DNA of 64,000 bases from Accumulibacter sp036625275. GTDB lineage: Bacteria; Pseudomonadota; Gammaproteobacteria; Burkholderiales; Rhodocyclaceae. Position numbers and translations under genes: made by a program. Each line of letters starts with the position of its first letter. The first letter of the stretch is position 1. The stretch covers positions 1 to 64,000 of the forward strand of contig NZ_JAZKUD010000007.1 in the NCBI RefSeq assembly GCF_036625275.1. The letters run 5' to 3'. This document shows, in pieces, positions 17,043 through 26,483 of this stretch. The notes below the pieces were generated by a model. It was given only the letters and a program-made list of their open reading frames with translations, was not told where the DNA came from and ran no database searches.

Positions 17043-17632
17043 GATGACCCGAGGCGCGCCACCGGCCCGAAGCTGCGGCGATGCTCGGGGCTCGCGCCGT
17101 GTTCGCGCAGCGCCGCGAGATGCAAGGCGGTGGGATAACCCATGTGCCGATCAAAGCCGTACTGTGGATACACCGCGTGCAACTCGCGCATGCCGGCGTC
17201 ACGTACGGTCTTGGCCAGGATCGACGCCGCGGCGATGGCCGCGATCTTGCCGTCGCCACCGACGATGGCCTCAACGGGGTACGGCAACTGCGGGCAACGA
17301 TTACCGTCGACCATCACCCGAACCGGCGCGAGCGGGTACCGTGCGGTGAGCCCGGTGACGGCACGTTGCATGGCCAGCAGACTAGCCTGCAGGATGTTGA
17401 TGCGGTCGATTTCCTCGACGTTCGCGGCAGCGACTGCCCAGGCCAGCGCTTTGGCGCGAATCGCTTCGGCCAGCGTCGCGCGCTGCCGGACGGAAAGCTT
17501 TTTCGAGTCATCGAGGCCGGCGATCGGCTGTGCCGGGTCGAGGATCACTGCGGCGGCCAGCACCGGCCCGGCGAGCGGACCACGGCCGGACTCGTCAACT
17601 CCGCAGACCAGGCCTTCAACTTGCAGCAGCAT
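17039..17632 (-). CDS. rnhB: Ribonuclease HII
   Basis: RNase HII cuts RNA embedded in DNA, including single misincorporated ribonucleotides. The 197-residue product has the family signature GVDESGRGPLAGPV (catalytic Asp-Glu), the LDDSKKLS segment, MVDGNRCPQL and an Asp in ASILAKTVRDAGM. The length is standard. It overlaps the end of lpxB by 17 bases and the start of the TrmH-family gene by 4, so it is part of one transcription unit; lpxA-lpxB-rnhB is a common order in betaproteobacteria. Confidence 0.96.
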   Translation of the reverse strand: MLLQVEGLVCGVDESGRGPLAGPVLAAAVILDPAQPIAGLDDSKKLSVRQRATLAEAIRAKALAWAVAAANVEEIDRINILQASLLAMQRAVTGLTARYPLAPVRVMVDGNRCPQLPYPVEAIVGGDGKIAAIAAASILAKTVRDAGMRELHAVYPQYGFDRHMGYPTALHLAALREHGASPEHRRSFGPVARLGSS

Positions 17633-18797
17633 GCTTGCCCAATAATGGCGGCAGGCAGCCGATCACCGCCAGCGCGGCCTTTTCGGCAGCATTCTGGCGC
17701 AGTTGCAGATGTAGCGCTCGAAACTGCGCCTTGAGTCCATCGCACACCGTCTTGTCGGCGTAGAGGTTGAGCAGCGCCTGTGCGAGATTGTCGGGAGTCG
17801 CATCATCCTGGATGAACTCGGGAACGATGAAGCGACCGGCCAGCACATTCGGCAAGCCACAATAGGGCAGATAACCACCAATGCGCTGCATCAGCCACCA
17901 GGACAGCGGCGCCATCTTGTAGGCGATGACCATCGGTCGCTTGAGCAGTGCTGCCTCGAGGGTGGCGGTGCCGCTCGCGACCAGAACGACGTCGGCGGCC
18001 ATCATCGCCTGATGCGCATGTCCGAACAGCAGGCGAATCGGTCGTTCCTGAGCCTGGCAGCGATGTAGCGCGGCCTCGAAAAGAAGGCGTGTCTCGCGAG
18101 TCGCGAGCGGCACGAGAAACAGCGCATCCGGGATCTCGACGTGAATTCGGAGTGCGGTTTCGATGAAGGTATCAGCCATGTACTGCAACTCGGACTGCCG
18201 GCTGCCTGGCAGGAGCGCAAAAATAGCGGCCAGCAAGGGCAGACCCAGCAGCGCGCGCGCACTATCGCGCTCATCTTCGACCGGCAGCATGTCGGCCAGT
18301 GGATGGCCAACGTAGCTGACCGGAATCCCTTGCTTCTGGTAGATCGCCGGCTCGAAGGGGAACAGTGCCAGCACCCGTGCGACCGCCGCGCCGATCTTGC
18401 GGATGCGTCCGCCGCGCCAGGCCCAGATCGAAGGACTGACGTAGTGGATGGTCGCAATGCCGCGCTGTTTGAGGGCCTTTTCCAGTCCCAGGTTGAAATC
18501 CGGTGCATCAACGCCGATGAACACATCGGGTGGATCAGCCAGCAGGCGACGTTTGAGGTCCGCGCGAATACCGGCAATTTCACGATAGTGCCTGAGCACC
18601 TCGACGTAGCCGCGCACCGACAGTTTCTCGAGCGGATGCCAGGCGTCGAAACCCAGCCCGAGCATTTTCGGGCCTCCGACGCCATAGAACACGGCGTTCG
18701 GCAGCCGGGCCTGCAGGGCCTGGATGAGCTGGCTGGCGAGCAGATCGCCCGAGGCTTCTCCAGCCACCATGGCAATCCGCAGCATACCTGCGGTCAT
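17616..18797 (-). CDS. lpxB: Lipid-A-disaccharide synthase
   Basis: LpxB is a peripheral inner-membrane GT-B glycosyltransferase. It joins UDP-diacylglucosamine and lipid X to form the lipid A disaccharide. The 393-residue product starts MTAGMLRIAMVAGEASGDLL, the usual GEASGD start. Further signatures are FIGVDAPDFN, YVSPSIWAWRGGR, ALLPGSRQSE and VASGTATLEAALL. The ATG at 18797 overlaps the lpxA stop (ATGA); the longer frame reaching 19205 is only a shadow of lpxA. Confidence 0.96.
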   Translation of the reverse strand: MTAGMLRIAMVAGEASGDLLASQLIQALQARLPNAVFYGVGGPKMLGLGFDAWHPLEKLSVRGYVEVLRHYREIAGIRADLKRRLLADPPDVFIGVDAPDFNLGLEKALKQRGIATIHYVSPSIWAWRGGRIRKIGAAVARVLALFPFEPAIYQKQGIPVSYVGHPLADMLPVEDERDSARALLGLPLLAAIFALLPGSRQSELQYMADTFIETALRIHVEIPDALFLVPLATRETRLLFEAALHRCQAQERPIRLLFGHAHQAMMAADVVLVASGTATLEAALLKRPMVIAYKMAPLSWWLMQRIGGYLPYCGLPNVLAGRFIVPEFIQDDATPDNLAQALLNLYADKTVCDGLKAQFRALHLQLRQNAAEKAALAVIGCLPPLLGKHAAAS

Positions 18798-19576
18798 CTG
18801 ATGATGCCGCGCTTCGATACCGCGAGGAAGTCGATCAGCGGCTGGATTTCGGGATGGGCGATGGCCTCTTCGATGAGTTTGGCGCGTGCTTCTTCGAGCA
18901 TCAGTCCGGACTTGTAGAGCGTGCGGTAGGCACGTTTCAGGGCCAGCATCGCCTCTGGCGAAAAACCCCGACGCTTCAAGCCCTCGGCATTGATGCCGTA
19001 AGGGCTGGCGGTGTTGCCGGCAGCCATCACGAAGGGTGGGATGTCCTGTACGGCCACCGTCCCGGCAGCGGTCATGGCATGCGCACCGATGCGGCAGAAC
19101 TGGTGAACACCGGAAAAACCGCCGAGAATCACCCAGTCGGCAATGTGCACATGACCGGCCAACTGCGCATTGTTGGCAAATACGGTACGGTTGCCGACCT
19201 GGCAATCATGCGCGATGTGCACATAGGCCATGATCCAGTTATCGTCGCCCATGCGGGTGACACCCGCATCCAGGGCGGTGCCCAGATTGAAGGTGCAGAA
19301 CTCGCGAATCGTGTTGCGGTCTCCGATCTCCAGACGCGTCGGCTCACCAGCATGCTTCTTGTCCTGAGGCGGTCCGCCCAGCGAGGAAAATTGAGAGATG
19401 TGGTTGTCACAGCCGATGCGCGTCCGACCCGAAATGACTACATGCGGGCCGATCACGGTATTGTCACCAATTTCGACATGCTTGCCGATGATCGAAAAGG
19501 CACCGACCGAAACATTGGCACCGAGTTGCGCTCCAGACTCGATGATGGCACTGGGATGGATCATGGCCGTGCTCAT
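18794..19576 (-). CDS. lpxA: UDP-N-acetylglucosamine acyltransferase
   Basis: LpxA transfers a 3-hydroxyacyl chain from ACP to UDP-GlcNAc, the first step of lipid A synthesis. The protein of 260 residues is a left-handed parallel beta helix built from hexapeptide repeats (ALIG/VIGPHVVISGRTRIG pattern). It contains the catalytic region VFANNAQLAGHVHIADW and the conserved GINAEGLKRRGF of the C-terminal helical part. The ATG at 19576 overlaps the fabZ stop by four bases (ATGA), which fixes the start. Confidence 0.96.
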   Translation of the reverse strand: MSTAMIHPSAIIESGAQLGANVSVGAFSIIGKHVEIGDNTVIGPHVVISGRTRIGCDNHISQFSSLGGPPQDKKHAGEPTRLEIGDRNTIREFCTFNLGTALDAGVTRMGDDNWIMAYVHIAHDCQVGNRTVFANNAQLAGHVHIADWVILGGFSGVHQFCRIGAHAMTAAGTVAVQDIPPFVMAAGNTASPYGINAEGLKRRGFSPEAMLALKRAYRTLYKSGLMLEEARAKLIEEAIAHPEIQPLIDFLAVSKRGIIR

Positions 19577-20022
19577 CCCCTGGTCTTGACCAGGTTGCTT
19601 TTGGCGCACATCAACTCGGCGTCTGCGACGACCTCGCCGTCCACACGTGCCTCTGCCCTGAACTTCCAGATGTTGCGAAACTGACGCTGGATATCCACAT
19701 GCAGATGTAACTGGTCGCCGGCTGCCACGGTCTTCTTGAAGCGCGCCTTGTCGATGCCGACGAAGTAGAACAGCGAGGTCATGTCGGGCTTTTCGCCGAG
19801 CGTCTTGAACGACAGGATACCGGCCGCCTGCGCCAGCGCTTCCATGATCAGAACACCGGGCATCACGGGATAATGCGGGAAGTGACCCGTAAAAAACGGT
19901 TCGTTGATGCTCACGTTCTTGTAGGCGTGGATGGATTTTCCGGGCTCACACGCAAGCACCCGGTCGACCAGCAGGAACGGGTAGCGATGTGGCAATTGCC
20001 CGATGATCTCGTGTATGTCCAT
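19573..20022 (-). CDS. fabZ: 3-hydroxyacyl-ACP dehydratase FabZ
   Basis: FabZ removes water from 3-hydroxyacyl-ACP in fatty acid elongation and competes with LpxA and LpxD for 3-hydroxyacyl chains. The 149-residue hot-dog-fold protein starts MDIHEIIGQLPHRYPFLLVD. It has the active-site His in FFTGHFPHYPVMPGVL and the catalytic Glu in IMEALAQAAG. ATG 20022 matches the usual start; an in-frame TTG at 20031 is possible. It lies 5 bases after lpxD and overlaps lpxA. Confidence 0.96.
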   Translation of the reverse strand: MDIHEIIGQLPHRYPFLLVDRVLACEPGKSIHAYKNVSINEPFFTGHFPHYPVMPGVLIMEALAQAAGILSFKTLGEKPDMTSLFYFVGIDKARFKKTVAAGDQLHLHVDIQRQFRNIWKFRAEARVDGEVVADAELMCAKSNLVKTRG

Positions 20023-20027
20023 TGCAT

Positions 20028-21065
20028 TCAAGACGTTTTCCCCATCAATTCGAGTGTCTTCTCGAGTTCGGCAACGCGCTCGGCAAGTTTCGCCAGACGC
20101 TTGATCTGTGCCGCGTTGTGTAACCACTCGTGGTGCGCTGCGAGTGGAAAGATACCGGTATAAGCGCCGGGTCGGCCGAGGCTCTTGGCAACCAGGGTAC
20201 CGGCCGAAACATGCACATCGTCGGCAATTTCCAGGTGGCCACTGATCATGGCTGCGCCCCCGACGGTACATCGACGACCGATCCTGGCGCTGCCGGCAAT
20301 GCCGACACAGCCGGCCATCGCGGTATGGTCGCCAATGCTGACGTTGTGCGCGACCTGAATCTGGTTGTCGAGCTTGACGCCGTTGCCGATCACGGTATCG
20401 TCGAGGGCACCGCGATCGATCGAGGTATTGGCGCCGATCTCGACATCGTCCCCGATCACGACGCGGCCGATTTGCGGAATTTTGACCCAGTGCTGGCCAT
20501 CCTTGGCAAAACCGAAGCCATCGGCACCGATGACCGCGCCGGCGTGAATGACGGCGCGTCGGCCGATCACGCAGTGCTCATACACGACCACATTCGCGTA
20601 CAGGACCGAATCGTCGCCAATAGCGACCCCGTCACCCAGCACACATCCCGGATATAACGTCACGTTTTCGCCGATGCGAACGCCGTTACCGATCACCGCG
20701 TTGGCCCCGACGCTGACCGACGCCGGCAGGGGCGAATTGACCACTGCGCCGGGATGCACGCCGGGCCGGCCTGGCACCGCCGGATTGAGCAGCGCCACGA
20801 CCCGCGCGTAGTAGGCATAGGGGTTCTGATGAACGATCCGGGGCAGCGTCGTGTCGTCGGCAAACTGCGGCGGGACGATCACTGCCATGGCCTTCGTCCT
20901 GTGCAGTTGCTCGCGGTATTTCGCGCTGGCGATAAACGCGATTTCACCTGCTCCGGCCGAAAGCAGCGAACCCACCTGCGAAACGACCAACGATCCGTCA
21001 CCTTGCAACACCCCTCCCAGACGAGCGACGATTTCGTCTAGGCGCAGACCTCCTGACACAGGCAC
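20028..21065 (-). CDS. lpxD: UDP-3-O-(3-hydroxyacyl)glucosamine N-acyltransferase
   Basis: LpxD adds the second 3-hydroxyacyl chain in lipid A synthesis. The product has 345 residues: an N-terminal uridine-binding domain (RLDEIVARLGGVLQG, IAFIASAKYREQL), a hexapeptide-repeat beta helix with the catalytic His in QVAHNVSIGDHTAMAGCVG, and a C-terminal helix (AAQIKRLAKLAERVAELEKTL). The start is a GTG at 21065 just before PVSGGLRLDEIV. It lies between skp and fabZ in the standard order. Confidence 0.95.
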   Translation of the reverse strand: MPVSGGLRLDEIVARLGGVLQGDGSLVVSQVGSLLSAGAGEIAFIASAKYREQLHRTKAMAVIVPPQFADDTTLPRIVHQNPYAYYARVVALLNPAVPGRPGVHPGAVVNSPLPASVSVGANAVIGNGVRIGENVTLYPGCVLGDGVAIGDDSVLYANVVVYEHCVIGRRAVIHAGAVIGADGFGFAKDGQHWVKIPQIGRVVIGDDVEIGANTSIDRGALDDTVIGNGVKLDNQIQVAHNVSIGDHTAMAGCVGIAGSARIGRRCTVGGAAMISGHLEIADDVHVSAGTLVAKSLGRPGAYTGIFPLAAHHEWLHNAAQIKRLAKLAERVAELEKTLELMGKTS

Positions 21066-21092
21066 TCCATCGAACTGAGCAATTGGCGCCGC

Positions 21093-21611
21093 TTACTTCG
21101 CCGGCTGGGGATCGGACAAGGCCTTGATGACTTTATCGGTGATGTCGAGCTTCGGACTCACCCAGACCACGTCCTGCACGATCAAATCGTACTTCTCGTT
21201 ATCGGCAAGCTGCTTGATCGCCTTGTTGGCCTTTTCAATGATCGCCGCATTCTCTTCATTCTGGCGCAGGTTCAGATCCTCGCGGAATTCGCGCTGCTTG
21301 CGCTGAAATTCTCTCGACAGTTCGCCGAGATCCTTTTCCTTGCTGCGGCGATCCGATTCCGACATCGTCAACCCGCCTTTTTCGAGCACTTCCTGCAAGC
21401 CCTGAACCTGTTTGGCCAAGCGCTGCAAATCCTGGTCACGCTTGGAGAATTCCTGCTCGATCTTCTTGGCCGCCTTGACGGCTGCGGGTGCATCCCGGAA
21501 AAGACGCTGGGTATTGACGTAACCAATCTTCAACTGGTCTACCGCCGACGCGTAAGTCACCGGCAGCGAGGCCATCAACGCAACCAGCAGCCTGGCAATC
21601 GTCTTCTTCAA
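21093..21611 (-). CDS. skp: OmpH/Skp-family periplasmic chaperone
   Basis: Skp is a trimeric jellyfish-shaped chaperone that carries unfolded outer-membrane proteins across the periplasm to the BAM complex. The 172-residue product has a signal peptide (IARLLVALMASLPVTYASA), then the OmpH core KIGYVNTQRLFRDAPAAV. A long Lys/Glu/Gln-rich coiled coil follows (KKIEQEFSKRDQDLQRLAKQ onward). It sits directly after bamA, 15 bases away, in the usual order bamA-skp-lpxD-fabZ-lpxA-lpxB. Confidence 0.94.
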   Translation of the reverse strand: MKKTIARLLVALMASLPVTYASAVDQLKIGYVNTQRLFRDAPAAVKAAKKIEQEFSKRDQDLQRLAKQVQGLQEVLEKGGLTMSESDRRSKEKDLGELSREFQRKQREFREDLNLRQNEENAAIIEKANKAIKQLADNEKYDLIVQDVVWVSPKLDITDKVIKALSDPQPAK

Positions 21612-21626
21612 GCTAATTCTCCTAGA

Positions 21627-23909
21627 TTAAAAGGTTGTCCCCATCTGGAACTGGAACTTCTGTAGTTTAGCAGTACTGACTTCGTTGATCGGCTGACCAT
21701 AGCTGAATTTCAAGGGTCCCAGCGGCGAGATCCAGGCCGCAGTCAGTCCGGCCGACATCGCCAGGCCTTCCTTCGAAAAGGAATAGTGATTGGTAAACAC
21801 ATTCCCTGCGTCAAAGAATGGACCGAAGCGAACCGACTTGTCGAAACCTGGCAGCGGCATCAACAACTCGACATTGAACACCGCCTTGCTGGTCCCGCCA
21901 AGATAGGTATCAGGGTAAAGCGGATCCACCGGACCGAGGCTGGCGGTTTGATAGCCGCGCACCGACCCGATACCGCCAGCGTAGAAATTCTTGTAGAACG
22001 GCAAGCTCTGTCCGCTCAGACCGTTCGCGTATCCAACCTCACCCATCAGCGCCAGAACCCAGTCCTTGGTCAGGGAAAAGTAGCGTTCGTTCTTGTAGGT
22101 CAATCGATAGAACGACAGGTCCACACCTGGGATGGCGACCTCGACAGCGGCACGCTGGGTACCGCCAGAGGTCGGATAAATCGAGCTGTTTCGGGTATCG
22201 CTGGTCCATGACACGGTCGCCGGCACCGTGATATTCGAGTCACCATGTTCGGCCCGGAACTTGATGTACTGAGGCGGCGTGGCTGCCGTGACGGGAGTGA
22301 TGTCGATCGTCGTCTGATCGATCGCCAATCCGAAGCTGAGCGTTTCCTTCTCACCGATTGGGTAGCCGAAGCGGATGCCGCCACCAATGGATTCGGACTG
22401 GAAGGCATAGCCCAGCGAGGTCGGGTTAACCCGACGGTCGTAAAGGTCGAAGCCCTGGCTGATGCCATCAACCGTGAAATAGGGATTGGTGTAGTTGATC
22501 GCCAGGGTGCGGTTGAGTTTGCCGGTGTTCACCTGCAGCGACAGGAACTTGCCGCTGCCGAAGATGTTGGACTGCGAGATCGATCCGGAGAGGATGACCT
22601 TTTCTGCACTCGAATAGCCGGCACCGATCGAGATGTTGCCCGTCGATTTTTCGGTCACATTGACATTCACATCAACCAGGTCAATGGTTCCGGGCACCGG
22701 TGGGGTTTCCACATTGACCTCGCCAAAATAACCAGTTCGGTCGATTCGCTCGCGTGACGCGGCCACCCGCTCAGCGTCGTACCAGCCCCCTTCCATCTGA
22801 CGCATTTCCTGACGAATGACTTCGTCACGCGTTTTGGTGTTGCCCGTGACATTGATCCTGCGCACATAAGTCCGCTTTCCCGGGTCGACGAAGATCGTAA
22901 ACGCGACCTGATGCTTCTCCTTGTCGAGCTCCGGTGCCGCATTGATATTGGCAAACGCGTAACCTTGGGCGCCCAATTTGTCGGCAATGGCTTTGGTACT
23001 CTCGTTCACTTTCTCGCGGGAGAAGACGTCCCCCGGCTTGATCTTGACCGCCTTCTTGAACTCTTCGTCGGAGAGCGTCAGATCGCCCGCCAGCTTGACC
23101 GATGAAACAAAGTAGCGATCACCCTCGTTGATGCTGATCGTGATATAGATTTCCTTTTTGTCTGGAGTGATCGAGACCTGCGTCGACTCGATACTGAACT
23201 CCAGGTAGCCGCGATCAAGGTAATACGAGCGCAAGGTTTCAAGATCGGCCGACAGCTTCTGCTTTGAATACTGGTCACTCTTGGTGTACCAACTGATCCA
23301 GGTGGGCGTCTTCTGCTGCAGGACGGAAAGCAGTTCTTTTTCCCGGAAGGCCTGCGCACCGACGATGTTGATTTGTTTGATCCTGGCAGTCTCGCCTTCA
23401 TCGACATTGAAATTGATCGCCACGCGGTTGCGATCCAGCGGTGTAATCGTGGTGGTGATCGTCGCTGCGTAGCGGCCGCGTGACAGGTACTGGCGTTTCA
23501 ATTCCTGTTCGGCCTTTTCGAGCGTAGCGCGGTCGAAGGTCCGCGACACCGCGACACCCACTTCCTTCAGGCCCTTGATCAACTGATCCTTCTCGAACTC
23601 CTTCAAACCGACAAAATCGATCTGTGCGATGGCCGGGCGCTCCTCAAGCACGACGATCAGTACCGGACCATCCATCTCAATCCGGACGTCCTTGAAGAAT
23701 CCCGTGGCAAACAAGGTCTTGATCGCCTGCGCGGCCTTTTCGTCGGTCATCGTGTCGCCGACCTTGACTGGCAGGTAGCTAAAAACCGTACCGGCTTCCA
23801 CCCTTTGAATGCCTTCGAGGCGGATATCCTGGACCGTGAACGGTTCCACTGCCGCTGCGCCAGAGACAACAAAGGTAGCCAACAGACCTGCGCGCAGGTT
23901 TTTCTTCAT
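21627..23909 (-). CDS. bamA: Outer-membrane protein assembly factor BamA
   Basis: BamA is the central outer-membrane subunit that inserts beta-barrel proteins. The 760-residue product has a signal peptide (MKKNLRAGLLATFVVSGAAA), then five POTRA domains. The first begins FTVQDIRLEGIQRVEAGTVF and the last begins near YVRRINVTGNTKTRDEVI. The C-terminal Omp85 barrel has the lid-loop motif GIGSVRGYQ and ends in an aromatic residue (FQFQMGTTF), the usual outer-membrane signal. I choose ATG 23909; the frame is open to 23957 but lacks a signal there. It follows rseP with a 4-base gap. Confidence 0.97.
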   Translation of the reverse strand: MKKNLRAGLLATFVVSGAAAVEPFTVQDIRLEGIQRVEAGTVFSYLPVKVGDTMTDEKAAQAIKTLFATGFFKDVRIEMDGPVLIVVLEERPAIAQIDFVGLKEFEKDQLIKGLKEVGVAVSRTFDRATLEKAEQELKRQYLSRGRYAATITTTITPLDRNRVAINFNVDEGETARIKQINIVGAQAFREKELLSVLQQKTPTWISWYTKSDQYSKQKLSADLETLRSYYLDRGYLEFSIESTQVSITPDKKEIYITISINEGDRYFVSSVKLAGDLTLSDEEFKKAVKIKPGDVFSREKVNESTKAIADKLGAQGYAFANINAAPELDKEKHQVAFTIFVDPGKRTYVRRINVTGNTKTRDEVIRQEMRQMEGGWYDAERVAASRERIDRTGYFGEVNVETPPVPGTIDLVDVNVNVTEKSTGNISIGAGYSSAEKVILSGSISQSNIFGSGKFLSLQVNTGKLNRTLAINYTNPYFTVDGISQGFDLYDRRVNPTSLGYAFQSESIGGGIRFGYPIGEKETLSFGLAIDQTTIDITPVTAATPPQYIKFRAEHGDSNITVPATVSWTSDTRNSSIYPTSGGTQRAAVEVAIPGVDLSFYRLTYKNERYFSLTKDWVLALMGEVGYANGLSGQSLPFYKNFYAGGIGSVRGYQTASLGPVDPLYPDTYLGGTSKAVFNVELLMPLPGFDKSVRFGPFFDAGNVFTNHYSFSKEGLAMSAGLTAAWISPLGPLKFSYGQPINEVSTAKLQKFQFQMGTTF

Positions 23910-23913
23910 AAGC

Positions 23914-25284
23914 TCAGCCGGAGAACAGTAATCGATTGATGTCGTTGTAGAAGGCAAACGCCATCAGCATGAGCAGGAAGGTCAGACCGATTTGCTGACC
24001 AATTTCCATGGTTCGTTCGGAAACGGGCCCACGCTTGATGATTTCGACGAGATAATACAGCAAATGCCCGCCATCCAGAATCGGGATCGGCAGCAGATTG
24101 AGAACGCCGAGGCTGATGCTGACCAGGGCAAGGAATTTGAGGTAGTAGTCGACTCCCAGTCTCGCCGACTGGCCGGCGTAGTCGGCAATACTTACCGGCC
24201 CGCTGATATTTCGCCACGACACCTCTCCGGTCACCATTTTGCCGATCATCAGCAGGGTAAACACCGATTTGTCCCAGGTCTCGCCAACCGCTTTGCGAAA
24301 CGCCGACCAGGGTCCGTAACTGACCGTGATCATCAAGGCCGCACGTGCCTGGCCATGGTCGCTGACCGCCGCACCAATGCGGCCGATGGTGCTTCCCCGC
24401 TCATCCACGGCAACCGGCGTCACCGACATCTCGATGTGCGCGCCATCCCGCAGCACTTCCACCCGCAGCGTTTTTGCCGGCGACTGGCGGACCACGCGCA
24501 CGACCTCCGCCCAACTGTCGATGACCTGCTTGTCAATGCTCAGGATTTCGTCTCCCGAACGCAGTCCGGCAGCTTCTGCAGCACTGTTCACGTTGATCTT
24601 GCCGAGTACCGGCGGCAAGCGCGGGCGGTAAAGACCGAAGCCCAGTTGGTCAAGGGCGTCTCCCTCCCAGCCCGAGCGGCGCACTGACGAGACATCCAGG
24701 CGGCGGATGGCGATTTCGTTGGCGGCGTTGATCACCTCGAGGTCGACCTGATCCTGCTCGGCAGCCCTTTGCAGCAGGAGCCACCGCATTTCCTGCCAGG
24801 TCTGCACTTTTTCGCCGCCCACCTGCAGAACCTGTTCACCGTCTTGCAGGCCCGCCGCGGCAGCAGGACTGGCGATTGCCGGGCGGCCGAGAATCGGCTT
24901 GAATTCTTCCGTTCCGTGCCAGAAAAGTCCCCAGTAGATCAGAACGGCCAGCACAAAGTTGGCCGCGGGTCCCGCAGCGACGATCACCATCCGCCAGCGC
25001 ACTGGCTGCCGATTGAAGCTACGGTGCAGTTCTTCGGCAGCCACCTCGCCTTCGCGCTCGTCCAGCATTTTGACATAGCCGCCGAGCGGGAAGGCGGCAA
25101 TCGCCCACTCGGTTCTGTCCCGACCCCAGCGCCGCGACCAGAGTGGCCGGCCAAAACCGACTGAAAAGCGCAGGACCTTGACCCCGGCCCAGCGTGCGGC
25201 AAGATAGTGCCCGAACTCGTGGACAATGACCAGGATTCCCAGCACCAGCGCAAAAGCAGCCAGATAGTAGAAAAAACCACTCAT
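23914..25284 (-). CDS. rseP: Site-2 zinc metalloprotease RseP
   Basis: RseP cuts transmembrane segments inside the inner membrane, releasing anti-sigma-E factors and clearing signal-peptide remnants. The 456-residue product has the zinc motif HEFGH near residue 22 in the first membrane helix, two central PDZ domains (GLQDGEQVLQVGGEKVQTW and AGLRSGDEILSIDKQVIDSW), and the second metal ligand in LLPIPILDGGHLL near the C-terminus. Four membrane segments are apparent. The ATG at 25284 overlaps the dxr stop (ATGA). Confidence 0.96.
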   Translation of the reverse strand: MSGFFYYLAAFALVLGILVIVHEFGHYLAARWAGVKVLRFSVGFGRPLWSRRWGRDRTEWAIAAFPLGGYVKMLDEREGEVAAEELHRSFNRQPVRWRMVIVAAGPAANFVLAVLIYWGLFWHGTEEFKPILGRPAIASPAAAAGLQDGEQVLQVGGEKVQTWQEMRWLLLQRAAEQDQVDLEVINAANEIAIRRLDVSSVRRSGWEGDALDQLGFGLYRPRLPPVLGKINVNSAAEAAGLRSGDEILSIDKQVIDSWAEVVRVVRQSPAKTLRVEVLRDGAHIEMSVTPVAVDERGSTIGRIGAAVSDHGQARAALMITVSYGPWSAFRKAVGETWDKSVFTLLMIGKMVTGEVSWRNISGPVSIADYAGQSARLGVDYYLKFLALVSISLGVLNLLPIPILDGGHLLYYLVEIIKRGPVSERTMEIGQQIGLTFLLMLMAFAFYNDINRLLFSG

Positions 25285-26483
25285 CCGGAACTCCTCGCGA
25301 TCCATTGCTCAGCGGCTGCACGCGCTACCCGATCAGCCGTCAGCACCTCCGCCAGCGAGCCCGGTGCCACGCCTGCCGGCAACTGGTCCATGACCGTTTC
25401 GATCACGCGGGCAATTGCCGTAAAAGCGATTTTCCGTTCAAGAAAGGCCTGTACTGCCACTTCGTTGGCGGCATTCAGCGTCGTCGACGCGCTTCCTCCT
25501 TCGCTGAGCGCACGATAAGCCAGGGCCAGACACGGGAAGCGCGCCAGATCGGGTCTCTCGAAATGCAGAGAAGCGACCTGGGAGAGGTTCAGCGGCTCGA
25601 CGCCGGCAGCGATGCGCTGCGGATAGGCCAGGGCATGTGCAATCGGTGTGCGCATGTCCGGGTTTCCGAGTTCGGCGATTACCGAGCCGTCGACGTATTG
25701 AACCAGCGAATGAATCACACTCTGTGGATGGATGACCACCTGAATCCGTTCAGCAGGGACGTTGAACAACCAGTGGGCTTCGATGACTTCCAGACCCTTG
25801 TTCATCATCGTCGCGCAATCGACCGAGATCTTTCGTCCCATGACCCAGTTCGGATGCGCGCAGGCCTCGTCAGGACTGACGGCATCGAGGTCGGCAGTCG
25901 CCATGCCAAGAAACGGCCCCCCCGATGCGGTGAGGAACAGCCCCAGCACACCACTGGCAACCAGATCACCGGCATAGTTGGCCGGCAGGGACTGGAAGAT
26001 GGCGTTGTGTTCGCTGTCAATCGGCAACAGGGTTGCACCGTTTTCCCGCACCGCCCGCATGAATACCGAGCCGGCCATGACCAGGGCCTCCTTGTTGGCC
26101 AGGAGGATTTTCTTGCCGGCGACAGCGGCCGCCAGGGTGGGCGGCAAGCCCGCTGCGCCAACGATGGCGGCCATCACCGTATCGACTTCGGGAAGTTGCA
26201 CCATCCGTATCAGCGCCTCGGGTCCATGCGCGACCCTGGTCGGACAGCCTGCAGCCGCCAGCCGCACACCGAGGTCGGCCGCCAGGGCTGGATCGCCAAG
26301 AACGGCATGGCAAGGCTGAAACTCGAGGCACTGTTCGAAGAGGCGGTCCGCCTGGCGGTGTGCGCAAAGCGCGACGACACGATAGCGTTGCCGGTGGCGG
26401 CGCAGGACATCAAGCGTACTGACCCCGATCGACCCCGTCGATCCGAGAATCGTAAGCTGCTGCACAGACGTCCCGGAAGCCAT
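25281..26483 (-). CDS. dxr: 1-deoxy-D-xylulose 5-phosphate reductoisomerase
   Basis: DXR makes 2-C-methyl-D-erythritol 4-phosphate, the committed step of the non-mevalonate isoprenoid pathway. The 400-residue product has the NADPH-binding start LTILGSTGSIGVSTLDVLRR, the conserved ANKEALVMAG, the metal/substrate region LPIDSEHNAIFQ, and SGGPF followed by HPNWVMGRKISVDCATMMNKGLE (split across the active site loop). The ATG at 26483 shares a base with the cdsA stop (TGATG); a TTG one codon earlier is also possible. Its product leads to the substrate of UppS encoded two genes upstream. Confidence 0.96.
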   Translation of the reverse strand: MASGTSVQQLTILGSTGSIGVSTLDVLRRHRQRYRVVALCAHRQADRLFEQCLEFQPCHAVLGDPALAADLGVRLAAAGCPTRVAHGPEALIRMVQLPEVDTVMAAIVGAAGLPPTLAAAVAGKKILLANKEALVMAGSVFMRAVRENGATLLPIDSEHNAIFQSLPANYAGDLVASGVLGLFLTASGGPFLGMATADLDAVSPDEACAHPNWVMGRKISVDCATMMNKGLEVIEAHWLFNVPAERIQVVIHPQSVIHSLVQYVDGSVIAELGNPDMRTPIAHALAYPQRIAAGVEPLNLSQVASLHFERPDLARFPCLALAYRALSEGGSASTTLNAANEVAVQAFLERKIAFTAIARVIETVMDQLPAGVAPGSLAEVLTADRVARAAAEQWIARSSG